A model generated the notes under the pieces. It saw nothing but the letters and a program-made list of their open reading frames with translations, was not told the origin of the DNA and did not search any database. From the NCBI RefSeq assembly GCF_000226115.1, contig NC_016458.1:3816001-3880000 (forward strand): a stretch of 64,000 bases of DNA. The letters are read 5' to 3'. Of the stretch, positions 32,092-44,600 are shown piece after piece. Each line of letters starts with the position of its first letter. Position 1 is the first letter of the stretch. Position numbers and translations under genes: made by a program. The DNA is from Thermothielavioides terrestris NRRL 8126 (taxonomy: Eukaryota > Ascomycota > Sordariomycetes > Sordariales > Chaetomiaceae).

Positions 32092-34693
32092 ATGGCGGAC
32101 AAACTCACTCGGTACGTTGCTCGGGTGCTGGGACAAGTCGGTGCCAACACCATACCTGAAGTCACTCGGCCCACAACCGTGGACCATGAACCATAGGCTG
32201 ACTGTCTGAATCAGCGTCGCTATCGTAAACAGCGACAAGGTGCGCCCGACCCGAACCCCTCGAGCTCGACTGCCCCGCGATGGTACCTATGACAACACAG
32301 AACATGCCGCTGACGCTAGGTCTCGATGGGGTGCAAATAGTGCAAACCGAAGGTGCGCCTGCCTGAAAGAGAGGTCTGAAAAGGACCTTGGCTGATCGGA
32401 ATAGAAATGCCGTCAAGAGTGCAAGAAGTCGTGCCCTGTGGTGCGGTCTGGAAAACTTTGTGTATGTGTGCCCCCCTGTCTCTCCTACCCCCCGACGACG
32501 GCTAGGAGCTAACCACTTCGGCAGATTGAGGTAAGCCCGGAATCTCTCTCTGTTTCGAGACCAGACGACCTAACGATTCCTCTCAAAGGTGACGCCCGAA
32601 TCCCGCATCGCCTTTATCTCGGAGCAGCTCTGTATTGGCTGTGGTATCTGCCCCAAGCGCTGCCCCTTCGGCGCCATCACCATCATCAACCTGCCCACGA
32701 ACCTTGAGAGCCAGATTACCCACCGCTATGCCGCCAACAGTTTCAAGCTCCACCGTCTCCCGATGCCGAGACCCGGAAACGTTCTGGGTCTGGTTGGAAC
32801 CAACGGTATCGGCAAGAGTACAGCCCTCAAGATTCTCAGCGGCAAGCTCAAGCCCAACCTGGGCAGGTACGAAAACCCGCCGGATTGGGAGGACGTGATC
32901 AAGTACTTCCGTGGCTCCGAGTTGCAAAGTATGCTTCTTCCCCCCGGCTTGAAGGTCGGCATTTCGTTGACGCGCCGGCAGATTACTTTACCAAGCTGCT
33001 CGAGGACGACCTCAAGTCTGTCGTCAAGCCGCAGTATGTCGACCAGATTCCCAAGGCTATCCGCACCCCCGACAAGAGCGTCAAGGCCTTGATTGAGAGC
33101 CGCGTCTCGCTGGACAACCTGGACGAGGTCCTCGATACTCTGGGTATGCTGTCCCGTTTTCGTGCAGAAGCCGGTGTTTATAGTTTTCTGCTGACACAGG
33201 ACAGAGCTGCGCCATATCTATGACCGCGATGTCACTCTCCTCTCCGGTGGTGAGCTTCAGCGCTTCGCTATCGGCACCGTCTGTGTACAGAAGGCCGACG
33301 TGTAAGACGCCATTCTCCTCACTCGTTTGACTAAGCACAACTTAACGACATCGACAGGTACATGTTTGACGAGCCGTCGTCGTATCTTGATGTCAAGCAG
33401 AGGCTGAGCGCTGCCCGCATCATCCGGTCGCTGCTGCGCCCCGACGACTACGTCATCGTCGTCGAGCACGATCTGTCCGTCCTCGACTATCTCTCGGATT
33501 ACATCTGCGTTCTCTACGGGCAGCCGGCAGTATACGGCGTGGTGACACTTCCTCACTCTGTCCGTGAAGGCATCAACATCTTCCTCGATGGCCACATCCC
33601 GACCGAAAACCTGCGCTTCCGAGAGGAGAGCTTGACGTTCCGTATTGCCGAAGGCACTGAGGACTTCGTTGCCGAGAAGTCGCGGGCGTTTCGCTACCCT
33701 GCTATGGAGAAGACCCTAGGTAACTTCAAGCTGAGCATCGAAGCCGGAAGCTTCTCCGACTCCGAGATCATTGTGATGATGGGTGAGAACGGGACTGGCA
33801 AGGTGAGTCGCAATGTCAGCCACATCTTCAAAAGGGCATCAAAAACTGACTCGCGAAGACCACTTTCTGCCGTCTCTTGGCCGGTTCTCTCAAGCCTGAT
33901 GGGACCAAGAAGGTTCCTGAGATGAAGATTAGCATGAAGCCTCAGACAATTACACCCAAGTTTGAGGGCACCGTTCGGCAGCTGTTCTTCAAGAAGATTA
34001 AGGCAGCATTCCTGTCTCCTCAATTCCAGACAGATGTCGTGAAGCCTCTCAAGCTTGACGATTTCATCGACCAGGAAGTGAAGAACTTGTCCGGTGGTGA
34101 ACTTCAGAGAGTACGTTGTACCCCCTTGGCGACCGTTTCTGATTGTTGCTAACCTTGAGGAGGTGGCCATCGTTCTGGCCCTCGGTATGCCGGCCGATAT
34201 CTATCTCATCGACGAACCCTCTGCCTGTAAGTTGATCTTGCCTCATAGCTGTTCTTGCTTCCTATTGTCCTGTTGCTCACACAGATAAATACAGACCTTG
34301 ATTCCGAACAGCGTATCGTGGCTAGCCGTGTCATCAAGCGGTTCATCATGCACGCCAAGAAGACGGCCTTCATTGTCGAGCACGATTTTATCATGGCCAC
34401 CTATCTCGCTGACCGCGTCATCGTCTTTGACGGCCAGCCGGGTATCAATGCACACGCCAACAAGCCGGAATCGCTGCTCACCGGGTGCAACACCTTCCTG
34501 AAGAACTTGGATGTCACCTTCCGCCGCGACCCCACCAACTTCCGCCCTCGTATCAACAAGCTGAACTCGCAACTTGACCAGGAACAGAAGTTGAGCGGCA
34601 ACTACGTAAGCCTCCACTCTGAATCCTGTGTATCTGACGTGCGAGCTGACGCGTCCACAGTTCTTCTTGGAAGACATCGACAAGAGCTCGTGA
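32092..34693 (+). CDS. RLI1: RLI1/ABCE1 ribosome-recycling Fe-S ABC ATPase
   Basis: Thirteen exons: 32092-32111, 32215-32239, 32341-32352, 32405-32461, 32525-32530, 32589-32928, 32982-33143, 33205-33301, 33358-33802, 33859-34110, 34163-34226, 34295-34605 and 34661-34693. They give 607 residues, within one residue of the usual length (about 608). The N-terminal Fe-S domain has Cys16, 21, 25, 29, 38, 55, 58, 61 and 65 ([11 protein letters not shown] and [13 protein letters not shown]). Two ABC domains follow: Walker [10 protein letters not shown] and GENGTGKTT, signatures LSGGELQR in both, and Walker B segments [10 protein letters not shown] and LIDEPSAYLD. The protein splits 80S and post-termination ribosomes and is essential in eukaryotes; it acts in the cytosol and depends on Fe-S assembly. 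Two exons are microexons of 12 and 6 nt. All twelve introns are GT-AG and keep frame. Confidence 0.96.
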
Positions 34694-35601
34694 AGAGGGC
34701 ATCCCTAAGGACACCTACAACCAGCACGACCACCGGCCCCCTCGTGACGACGCATCTGATTCCGGCGTTCTAGGCGTTCAAAAAGGTGACGGCTGCAAAA
34801 ACCGGCCCGGCGGCGCTCGGGGCAGTCTGGGCGGTGCATCGGACGAGGGCGGCGTGTCCGAGGACGACGACCCGGACATCTAACACCGGCGGCGGCCGTC
34901 TATCCCCTGTTGCCTGGTCCTATCGAGAGAGGTCGGTCCTTGGAAGAATGAGGCTGTTCGAGCCCGGTCCGCTGTAGTTTGGAGAGGGCCGGTTGTCTCG
35001 GTAGATTGAGGGGCAATGGATCAAGCTGGATGACTGCCGCCAGGAGCTCAAGCAGGTCCGATCCTTGAGGGATCTGCCTAGAGCCCCCACTGGTGAAAAG
35101 AGCTATGCTTTAGATAGTCGAGTCGCGGAGGGACTCGAGCAGAATGTCAATGCATTTGCAACAGTCTCCCACTCCGTTTCGATGACGCAATGCACAGGTA
35201 CGGCAGCGGGCAGAACCGCCAAGCTATTCAACAGATCCAGACACAGTCTTATTTTATTCCTACAAAGATTCAACAGCCAGCGACGATAAGAGGCGCGCCG
35301 TCTGCTGAGCTACTTAGCTGATTACAAGGCAGTCCCTAGATTTACTCGATGACTGATTTGACCTGGTGCGGTTAGAGAGAGAAGGCGGGCAAAATCGAAA
35401 CGTACTTTCCTTTTCCCCCCTTATTCCTTGCCCCTTCTGCTTGGACGTGGGCCATCCAAGCCCCGGACCGTCAGCCTCTCACCCTCTCTCTCTCTCTCTC
35501 TCATGCCTCCTCTTTGTTGTGCTCTCTGCCTCCCTATCTCCCCATTCCATGAGTCGCGGGGTCCCTCGCACGTCCCCGGCAGCGGCGGCCGGCGAGGTCG
35601 T
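34694..35601. other. Convergent intergenic region (RLI1 and PRP40 3' ends)
   Basis: About 900 bp with no gene. The first 150 bp after RLI1 remain GC-rich and open in one frame without family features (probably 3' UTR). A CT microsatellite (about 35,480-35,501) lies close to the PRP40 3' end. Confidence 0.5.
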
Positions 35602-38440
35602 TCAGACCTCCTCGATCTCGCCCTCCTCGCTCCCCGCGCGGACGCTAGGGGTACGCTCCTTCTCCTTGTCCTTGTGCAGCGGGGTGCGTGCGCTGCGGCT
35701 GGGCGGGCGGTCGGTGGCGGCGCGGTCGCTCTCGAGCTTGACGCGCTTGGCGGCGTGGCGGTCGCGCCGGTCGTGGTCGCGGTCGTCCTCCTCCGAGGGG
35801 CGCGGGCGCGTGCGCGAGTACGCGGAGCCGGGCCGCTCGTCGCCGTAGGGCAGCTCGTCGACGTCGCGCTCGAGGATGCGGCGGCGGTAGATGCGCTCGC
35901 GGTCCTCCTCGCGGCTGCGGCGCTCGCGGTCGTAGTGGTTGGTGTCGTCGGGGCGCGGGCGGCGGTCGTAGTCGCGGCGGTCGCGGAGGTCACGATCGCG
36001 GAGGTCACGATCGCGATCGCGCTCGCGTTCGCGCTCACGCTCCCGCTCGCGATCACGCTCCCTCTCGCGCTCCCGGTCGCGGTCCCGTTCTCTGTCCCGC
36101 TCCCGGTCTCGTTCCCGGTCACGGTCTCGGTCTCGGTCACGATGATCGCGATCGCGGTCGCGGTCGCGGTAGTCACGACGGTCCCGCTCCCGATCACGGT
36201 CATGATCGCGGTCGCGCTCCCTCTCGCGGTCACGTTCGCGATCGCGCACAGAGGGAGACCGGCGATCCGTCAGCAGGATCTCGGCGGCGCTGGTCTTGCG
36301 GTAGTTACGCTCACGCTCGGCCACGGCATGGCGGCGTTCGGCCTCATACGTGTTGGGCTCGGGGCTGCGGCTTCTGGTAGAACGCACACTTCCGCGATGA
36401 GATCGCTCACCTCGGTCACGATAGACATCTGGGCGGTCACGGCGGCGCTGGCGCTCTTTCTCCTCGTCATCCTTCTCCTTGAGGCGACGGATGTGCTTCT
36501 CAAACGCACCTCGCCGAGCCTCCTCGGAGCTCACGGCTTGGAAAGCGGGCACGTGCGCAAGCCGGCTGCGGACCTGCTCGTAAGTATCATCCACGCCGAT
36601 TGGGGGATCCATGCGTTTCATGTGTGAACGGAGATCCTCCAGAGCACGGCGCTGCTGGCGATCTGACTGCCTGTCTTCGTCTGAGCGCTTGGCCCGCTTT
36701 TGTATCTGTCAGGGGGGCGCGGAAGGTCAGCAAGTCTCGTTCGAGGAGAGCAGATGAGAGCAGACATTGCGCAGCCTTACCCGCTCAAAAATAAGCTCCA
36801 GTATATCGCGTTCAATGTTAGCTGTGCGACGATCATCTTTGAGGACAGACTCGAACTCTTGAAAGGTAGTGTTTGAAGTGACCTCGAAGCGTTTGTCCTA
36901 GGGACCTGGGTGAGCCTGAGGTTTGACCACGATGGCAGACTATCGATGAACTTACGTCGATGACGTCCAGCACGTCGTTCCTGGTGCTTCTGAGAGCCCG
37001 CTCTTCCTCCTCCACTACGTCCCAGAACAGCTCCATAGGCGTAGAGCCGGGCTGGCCAGCCATGGCCTGGTAGCGCGGGTCGGCTTCGATGAGGGGGTAA
37101 ATTTGACTCCATTTGGCGCCGGCTTTGATTTTGCCATCCTTCCTCAGTTCTGAGAGAAGGGCGATGAAGTCATCACGGGCCTTGCGCTCACGGCGGAACT
37201 TCTTGTTCTTCTCTTCCTGGATGGAGTCGTTGAATCTGCGCTCCAAGGCCTTGATGTGGTTCTGGAAGACAGTCAAGATGTCGTATTTGCTCAGGGACTT
37301 GTACTTCTCGTCATGCTGAAACGGAGCAGTGTGCTGAATGGTACCTTGTGCCTCAGACCAGCGCGTGTAAGGCTCGAGGTTCAGGGTCGGGAGCAGCTCA
37401 ATCAAGCCGTCCATAGCACTCTTACGCATGGCGACCTGCTGCTCCTTATGGGCCTTCTTGAGATCAGCAATGTAATCCTCGAACAGCTGGCGCCGCTCGT
37501 TCTCGTTGTTAGTGGAGCGGAAGATGGTCTCGCCCTCGATCATCGGGCGGGCCGTCTTCCAGCGCGTGTAGTGCTTGATCTCGGGATGGCTCCGCAGCAT
37601 GGTGGCAAAATCGGCACGCAGCTTGGTCAGCCTCTCCTTTGCACGCTCCTTATCTTGGGCGATGACATCGTTGCAGTACTTCTCGAAAGCAGCCTTCCTG
37701 TCTCGGGGGTTCTTGATGGCGCGGAACTGCGGGTCTTTGACGATGGCTCGGATGGTCTGCTCCCAGGACCAATCGGGCTGGACGCCGCTGCGGCGGAGAA
37801 GCTTGACAAAGGCCGCTTCGGCTTCCTCAGCCGTGGCATACTCGGGGTCGTTGGTCGCAGGCACGAAGGCCTGGGCCTGGATATTGTTGCCGGAAGTCAG
37901 TTGGCGCGATTCACCAATGGGCTCACGATGATCGCGATAATGGTCGGCACCTCCAATTGCACCATGGTGGCCACCGCCCGGGGCCGTGAGCGGGGTCGCA
38001 GGAGTCCTGTGTATGTCAGCATGAGCTCACATCGCACTCGGGAAGGAAGGAAGGAAAGATGGATGGAGGAATGCTCACGCTGGAGTCGTTGGCGTCCCCT
38101 CGCCGCCGGCCAGCGCCCGCTTGTAGATATCCGGCATCTCCCACGTGCTCTGCTTCGTCTCGGTATTGTACCAGTACTTGCGGCCACCCTCGGCCGTGTA
38201 CTCCTTCCATGGCTGGTTGGCAAGCGCGCGCTGGATTCAAGGACACCAGTCAGCACAAGCACAGGAGAAGCAAGACGCGCGCCCCATCCAATCTCAGAAA
38301 CGCACCTCGGCGGGACTCATCATCTCCTCGGGCTTGGTCCATTGCGTGACCTTGGTCAGCGCATTGTAGTAGTAGACGCGGCCGTCGGGCGTGCGATGCT
38401 CCTGCCAGGGCGAGCCCGGCGGCGCGAATGGCGCGTTCAT
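35602..38440 (-). CDS. PRP40: PRP40 pre-mRNA-processing factor with WW and FF domains
   Basis: Five exons on the minus strand: 38440-38306, 38230-38079, 38006-36956, 36897-36781 and 36705-35602, about 852 residues. Two WW domains come first (residues 12-38, [12 protein letters not shown]; about 50-80, [12 protein letters not shown]), then a Thr/Pro/Gly linker, then a series of FF domains (from about 135 to 485, for example [36 protein letters not shown] and LFEDYI). PRP40 is a U1 snRNP component that bridges the branch-site factor and U1 early in spliceosome assembly in the nucleus; WW domains bind Pro-rich partners and FF domains bind phospho-CTD and other proteins. The C-terminal 330 residues are unusual: a long RD/RE dipeptide array (about 35,965-36,250) followed by an acidic end ([10 protein letters not shown]). 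All four introns keep frame. The 399-codon antisense frame is a by-product of this repeat. Confidence 0.93.
35965..36250 (-). repeat. RD/RE-coding hexanucleotide-like repeat in PRP40
   Basis: On the coding strand the DNA alternates CGxGAx/CGxGAx codons giving roughly 45 Arg-Asp or Arg-Glu pairs with few interruptions (LRDRD, DYDRR). It resembles the alternating-charge RD/RE regions of U1-70K and related splicing factors. Confidence 0.85.
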
Positions 38441-39065
38441 TCTGTCCAGATGGTCCGCCGCGGGCGGTGGTCCGAGTCGCGCAATTACTATCTAGCGTCG
38501 GGCTGGCACGTCGGGAATGCGATGCGGCGCGGCGTGGTGCGGTGCGGTGCCGAGTGGCGGGTGCTTCGATGTGATGCACAGCGCGCTTTGTTGCCAACAG
38601 TGCATCGATGGATGGCTCTCCAGAAATTGCTGCGGTCGAGAGCAGGATTGAAAGTGCTTGTGGTTTGCCGATGTTGTCGCACGGACCAGGGACCCAATTA
38701 AGGTTCGTCGGTCGCCAAGACCCGAGCACCGGCCATGCAACTCGAATGCTTCCCCGGGCCACTGCATCTTCGGCACAGCAAGGGTCTGTCTGGTGGGTCT
38801 GATGCAGCACAGGGGCAGGCTGCAGTGGGTTATACGCTACACAGTGCATCCACAAGTCGATGCACGAGCTTTCCAACCTCCATCATCGGCTCCGTGGGAG
38901 CATCTGCTTCCCTTTTCCTCTGAGAGCTTTAAGTGCATCAATGAATGAACTGTTGAGGGCCATATTGCTTGCATTGCTGCCATAACTACCCTCCTCTTCC
39001 GCGATAGGTATGGCGGTGTAAGTTGTTGATGTTGGCAGACCCGGCGCCGAATTCGACGACCCGCG
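38441..39065. other. Divergent promoter region between PRP40 and TRS65
   Basis: About 625 bp between two starts. GC-rich near the PRP40 side, with repeated gcggtgcggtgc-like words at about 38,525-38,555. No gene is seen. Confidence 0.5.
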
Positions 39066-41019
39066 ATGGCGGTCCCGGATCCAGACGTCGCTGGCGACCC
39101 TGTGGCAGACGCCTTCCTCGAGCAGTCGTACCTCACATACATCATTCCGTTTGCGACAGAATTCAACCCTGAGGATGCCCTCCGGTCAGGCACGGGTTCG
39201 ATAGAGAGCAAGATCGCCGGCATCGAGCAACGCGAGCAGCTGTTCTTTGGTACGAGGTTCGCGCCCTGCGCCCGCTGCCGTGTCCCCCGCCGCTCATTCG
39301 CAGCTTGCAGATGAAACAATCGACGTGTACTTCATTCTCCGTGCTCCCTACGCCGACGACCACACCCTCCGCTCGCACCTGCGCCGCCTCGTCATCACCC
39401 TCGATGCCCACATCGTCAACGGCGTTGCGCCGGACCGGGACGGCCCCCCGGCGTCGGAAATCATCTACAATGGCGCGATTGAGGACGTGGAACAGGCGCT
39501 TGTGGCCGCCGATGAGCCGCCGGAAGATGGCCAACGGCATGTCTATGCCGTCTGGAAGCTTCCGGTTTTCCTTGCCCGCCCCAGGATGAGACTGCAGCTG
39601 CCATCAGTTGTTCTCTCTGGCGTCGCCAGTTTCAAACTGAGCTCTGCGACGTCTGAGCAGGTTAGCGGTGTGCGCGAGGGATATATGCAAAGCTGCACAC
39701 CATCCGGGATGAACCTTCTCGAGTCGTTTGCGGACGACCCGTTCCTGGGCGGCGTCGTGCCTCGGCTCTCCGCCCAGAGGGTGTCGAAGGTGGCACCCCT
39801 GACGCGGCCGAAGGACGCACTGCACCGCATTAGTGGGCTGCAGCAGCTCAAGCTCAAGATATATCCGGTCCTGCACACTCGGGTTCGCTTCTCTCGTCCC
39901 AATACCGCGCCGCCGAGTGCATCCATGATAGCCCTCCTCGATGTCGACTTCACCCCGTATTTCGACTGCGAAGTCGCCTTGAACAAAATCACTCTCAGTC
40001 TCGCGAACGGCACCGTCGAGGACCTTAACTGCCAAGACGGCATGAACCTGCCCCTGAGCTGCGTGGCCCACGATCACCTTACCTTCCTCTACAAGCTTGC
40101 GCCCCAGCAGCTCGACGTCGCCAGCAAGAACCTGGCTCGTGACCTCCTCATCACTATCGAGGTGCTCGTCCTCGTCCGCCCCGAGAACGGACCAAACGCC
40201 TGCATACCCCGCCTGGTCATGGCATGGACCACCGCCCTCGACTTCACCCCCCCAGTCAACCCGGGCTTCGGCCAGCCCAAAACCCAACCGATCCAGCGCT
40301 CGCACCGGCCCAGCCAGCTCTCCATAAGCGGCGGCGTCGACTCGCAGCCGCTCGTCTCGCCCTCCGTCATGCGCCCGGACGCGCTGCCCTCTCTGGAAGC
40401 CGCCACCGCGCGGCCCGTCGAGTCCGCCCTTCCCGACTTCGGCATCACCATGACCTTCACCGGCCCGTCCAAACCCGTCCCGCTGGGGGAGGAATTCACA
40501 TGGACCGTCTTCGTCGTCAACCGCAGCAGGGCAGACGCCGCCTCCGCGCCGCCACCACATCCAGCTCACGCAGTCTCAGCAGCAGCAGCAGCAGCGCGCA
40601 AGCTGATGCTCGTGCCCATCCCGCGCCGCCGCCGGAACGAGCTGCGGGTCATCCGCCCGCCCTCGACGGCCGGCCTGCCGGGGTCTGGACCGGGCTCGGG
40701 GGCCGCCGCGTCCTCCAAGCGCGACCCGCTGATCGCCGACGCCGTCCTCGACGAGAGCGTCGTGCACGCCATGCAGCGTAGCAGCGTCGTCGACGCCGCC
40801 GAGCTCGTGTGCCTGTCCGCCGACGTGCGCGTCGGGCCCCTGGCCCCGAACGCCTGCGCCGCCGTGGAGCTGCGCTTCCTGCCGCTGCGCGAGGGCGTCG
40901 TGGGCTTGGAGGCCGTCAGGGTGGTGGATCTGGGGAGCCAGGAGCATGTGGATGTGAGGGATCTGCCGCTGGTTGTTGTTGTTCCTGCTGGGGGCAGGGA
41001 CGGGGAGGAGGGTGCGTAG
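39066..41019 (+). CDS. TRS65: TRAPPII complex subunit Trs65
   Basis: Two exons, 39066-39249 and 39311-41019, about 630 residues. It fits the fungal Trs65 family: an N-terminal region (EQSYLTYIIPFATEFNP), then YFILRAPYADDHTLRSHLRR, the conserved MNLLESFADDPFLGG segment, and beta-rich C-terminal blocks (LLDVDFTPYFDCEVALNKI, FGITMTFTGPSKPV, EEFTWTVFVVNRS) that look like immunoglobulin-type folds. Trs65 is a non-essential TRAPPII subunit that helps activate the Golgi Rab Ypt31/32 and binds the Arf1-GEF Gea2, acting at the trans-Golgi. An Ala-rich run (AAAAAA) and Arg-rich PIPRRRRNE lie in a loop near residue 480. The intron has a GTACGA donor and a TTGCAG acceptor, and splicing keeps frame. The family call rests on recognised segments and overall layout, not on a catalytic motif. 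Confidence 0.85.
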
Positions 41020-41632
41020 CGGGTTGGGGGGCACGCGGGGGTATTTAGGTCGGAGGCGGGATAATATTACCGTCAGTCAGCTCACGAGCATTTATTTGCC
41101 TGTTCGTGTCGTTCATTCCACTCGTGGGATCGTGACTTTGAGTTTCGGGACCCTTCTCTATGTGTAGCCGCACCGTTGTCATGGGACCTTCAAAAGCCCA
41201 CGATTCAGACACCAACCCCCCACCTCCCGTGCCCATCAGTATCCCGAGTGCTTCATTGGATCGACACAAGGGGATAGATACCGTGAATTCGCGCCCAAAG
41301 AGCTTAGGCGGTTTGGCAGAGCTTGTGGACTCCCCCTCGTCGGCCGTCTTTCCCAGAGCCATGCGCGAACCTTCCAGGGTGTTAATTCTTTACCCGCGGT
41401 ACATGCAACAGGAATTTGAATCCTACAGAGATGGTTGAGCAATCTACGCTTCTCTAATGCTTCTTTACGATATGATTCCCCAAACAAAGCTTCATCTATA
41501 TGAGCAACGCCCAAACACCACGCTCTACATACAGCCACCCGGCAAGATCCCCAGCTCATCATCCCCCTTCGCCCATGTGTAATTCCCGGAAGCCAAGTCT
41601 AAAGCTCAGCAGCCAGCCAGCCAGTCAGTCAG
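41020..41632. other. Convergent intergenic region (TRS65 and SLD3 3' ends)
   Basis: About 610 bp between stop codons. There are short tandem words (cagccagccagccagtcagtcagtcatag at the right edge) just downstream of the SLD3 stop. No gene is seen. Confidence 0.5.
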
Positions 41633-44600
41633 TCATAGCAGGTCATCAATGTCATCCAAGTCCGTCGTATCCCACCCCAGCCGCTGGTAAATGGTCATTC
41701 CGCCGGCGCCGTCAGTCCCGTTCTCATCTCCATCTGCCGCTGCATCACCATAACCACCATTCATACTCCGTTCCCTGTTAAGCCGTTTCCCGTCCCGGCT
41801 CCCGGGCCGCATCTCCTCCACTGTTCCGCCCCTCCCAACCCCAGTCCCCGGCCTAGACGCGGACACAGACACAGACCTATTCCCCCCGTCCCCGGCAACA
41901 GCAAGCGGAAGCCTCGGACGGATGGGCGTGTCATCCACCATGTCCAACCTGCTTTCCTTCGCCGAGCGGGGCGCGACAGGCGTCTCGAAGAGCGCGTCCA
42001 GGCCGGGCGAGGACGGCGTGTTCACATTCGCCGCGGCGGCCCCGGGTACAGACAGATGCTTCGCCCCGCGCGGCTGAGCGATGGGCTGGGCGAAGAAAGC
42101 CGGCGCGGGCGGCGGAGGTGGCGGCGCCGCTTTGCGCGCCATGACGGGGGAGGACGGCAGGATGCGCGCACCGGGCGTCTCCTGCACCTGTTGGCGCAGG
42201 CCAGAGGTGGGGATGGACGAGGTCGGTCGCACCGGGGTGGCGTTGACGCACTCTGCAGGCTGGGTGTGGTGGCTGAGCCTGTGGGCGAACTTGCGCGGTT
42301 GAGTCGACGCCGGAACGACCGAGGCGCTGGAAGGCGGGATGTCGAGGGAAGGCAGAGGCTGGGACTTGGACGTCTCGGCGGCCAGGACGTCCTTGTATCG
42401 GTTGTTGGCTGGCGTGGCCTTGACTTGAACAAGAGAGGCGCGGCTGGGCTTTTTCAATTCTGCGGAAGTCAGGGTGAGCTCCTGCAGAGGGGGGAGAAAA
42501 GAGAGGGGGAGGAGAGCATACTCTTCAGTTGTCCAACCGAAGCCCTCCGCGTCTCAGCTGCCTCGACAAAATCCTTCACGGCCAGGGTCCGGTTTGGCTT
42601 CTTCAGCGCCGAAATGGCGTCCTTGAGCTCGGCCTCCACCTGTGCCTTCTTCTGCGCCTTCAAATCCATTCCGCTCAAGCTCACACTCCGTGAGAAGATG
42701 CTGGGTCGTGACTCCTTGACCGAGCTCGATTCCGCCTTAGGAATCAGGCCGATCAAGGAAGATTCGCTGGCCTCCCGCTTCAAACCTGGTATCACCGTTT
42801 GAGACGCGGAGCGCAACAAGGCGATCGTTGCAGCGGGCCCTTGGGAGACGCTCCGTCGACTCCGCTCGGCCGAGAGGGCGCGTTCGAGGGTCCTCTGCTT
42901 GTCCCGTGACGAGGCCGTAACTTTTTTCATCGGGGCGCCAGGTTTCGACCTGACTGCCGAAGCAGGCTTGGCCGCCTTCTCCTTGGGCGGCGACTGTGCA
43001 GTGGGCCCACCTAGTTTGCGATTAAGAGCATCACAGGGTCCAGGAAGGCGGGCTGAGAAACTGTTTGGGTGGGTTAGCAGTCAGCTAGGTGGCAGCAAGT
43101 TACGGATGGTGGCTTACAATGGCACAATAATATCCACACAAAAGTCCCTTAGGGGGTCAGAGTTGGCCCTATCCGGGTTCTGTCCCTCTTGGCCCTCGGC
43201 GGGCATCTGAGACTCGGCCACGGCCTTGATTTCGTCCAGGGTGGTGGAGTGCCAGATGCAAAGACGGTCGGCGTGAACATCGAGGAGGACGGGTAGGTTG
43301 TGCTTGTTTCTCTTCTTGGCCGACAGCTCCTGGCTTGTGTCTCGGGGGTCGACCGGAGCCTCCATCCCTGGCAGCTGGCATTCCCTCCCCTTCGCCAGCG
43401 CCACTGGCTCCAAAGCGAGGATCTCTAAGATCAGTATCATCTGCAGTTGGGTTTCCCTCCTCCTTAAGCAGGATATATGGTACTTAATTTCAGTTGCACT
43501 CAGCGTCTTCTCGTCGTCCCCGCCGGACACCGGTTGATGCGATGACCACCAGCGCCTGATATGGTCGACCTCACCCGGATACAGCCCGTCTTTGCCTAGC
43601 TTTGGTTTCTTGGCCTTCCGTTTCCTAGGCTTTGAGGCGCCGTGATCCGACTCCGGGACGAGCGCCTTCATCTTCGCGACGATCTCGGGGATTGTCTCGC
43701 GATACTTCTTGTCGATGACGACCGTGGTCACAACTAGACTCTTGAGGAAGTCTACAAGGTCGTTCATGTCCAGGTTGGAGTCCCAATCCAAATGAAATGC
43801 CGCCCTCGCCCTGGAAAGAGGGCCTTTTGCGAAGTACGCCAATGAGCCCTATCCTGGTCAGCATACGCCGGATGCTAAGTTTGCGGGAAGAACAGCGGTA
43901 CCTTCGAGTGGTATAGCGCCTCCATATATTGCACTCTGATATTCTGGAAGATCTCATCGGCGTTTGGCTGGGAAAGCGGGTCGTCACTGGGCGCTGGGTC
44001 TGAAGCCGCAGTAGCATGTCCATCAGGCATGGGAGGACCGCCGGGCGCACTGGGAGCTTTACCATGCGCATCCGCCGGTGTTGTGGGCCGACTCTCATCC
44101 CTCCTCGACACCGGCGTCTCTTCGGTCGCAATTGGAGCCTGGTTTTGAGGCTCCTTTTCAGTGACCGACATGGACCTCTTCCGGACCAGGGATTGAATCT
44201 CGTCAATGGCCAATCTCCTTCGCTTGTTTGCCTTGTACAGCGACGGAGTCGTCAACGGGGGAGCAGCGGCATTCTCGGACTCAGGTTTGGCCGGGCCGGC
44301 GCTTCTCAAGCGCTCCCTGCACACAACGGTGGCGGTCCGGCTCAGCTTTTCAATATCCACCCAAGACCCTAGTTTGCACAGCACGTATAGACCGTTGCTC
44401 TCGCGTTCGACGGCGTAGACCATACGGCTTGTCTCGGAGCGGGCGAGGAGTAAATTGGATCCCAAGCGGCCTTCGAGATCGAGAATCTTAATCTTGGATT
44501 CGAAGAGGCGGCTGGATGGAAAGTCACCCTGCGGATGGGAGAGGTCGAGAGCGGAAAGCGGCAGACGCTCGCGGGGCAGGAGCATCAGAGGATGCAGCAT

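Noticed and set aside
35428..36627. 399-codon plus-strand frame with a hydrophobic [15 protein letters not shown] region
   Set aside because: It is the antisense of the RD/RE repeat in PRP40; the apparent membrane segments are a by-product of the hexanucleotide repeat.
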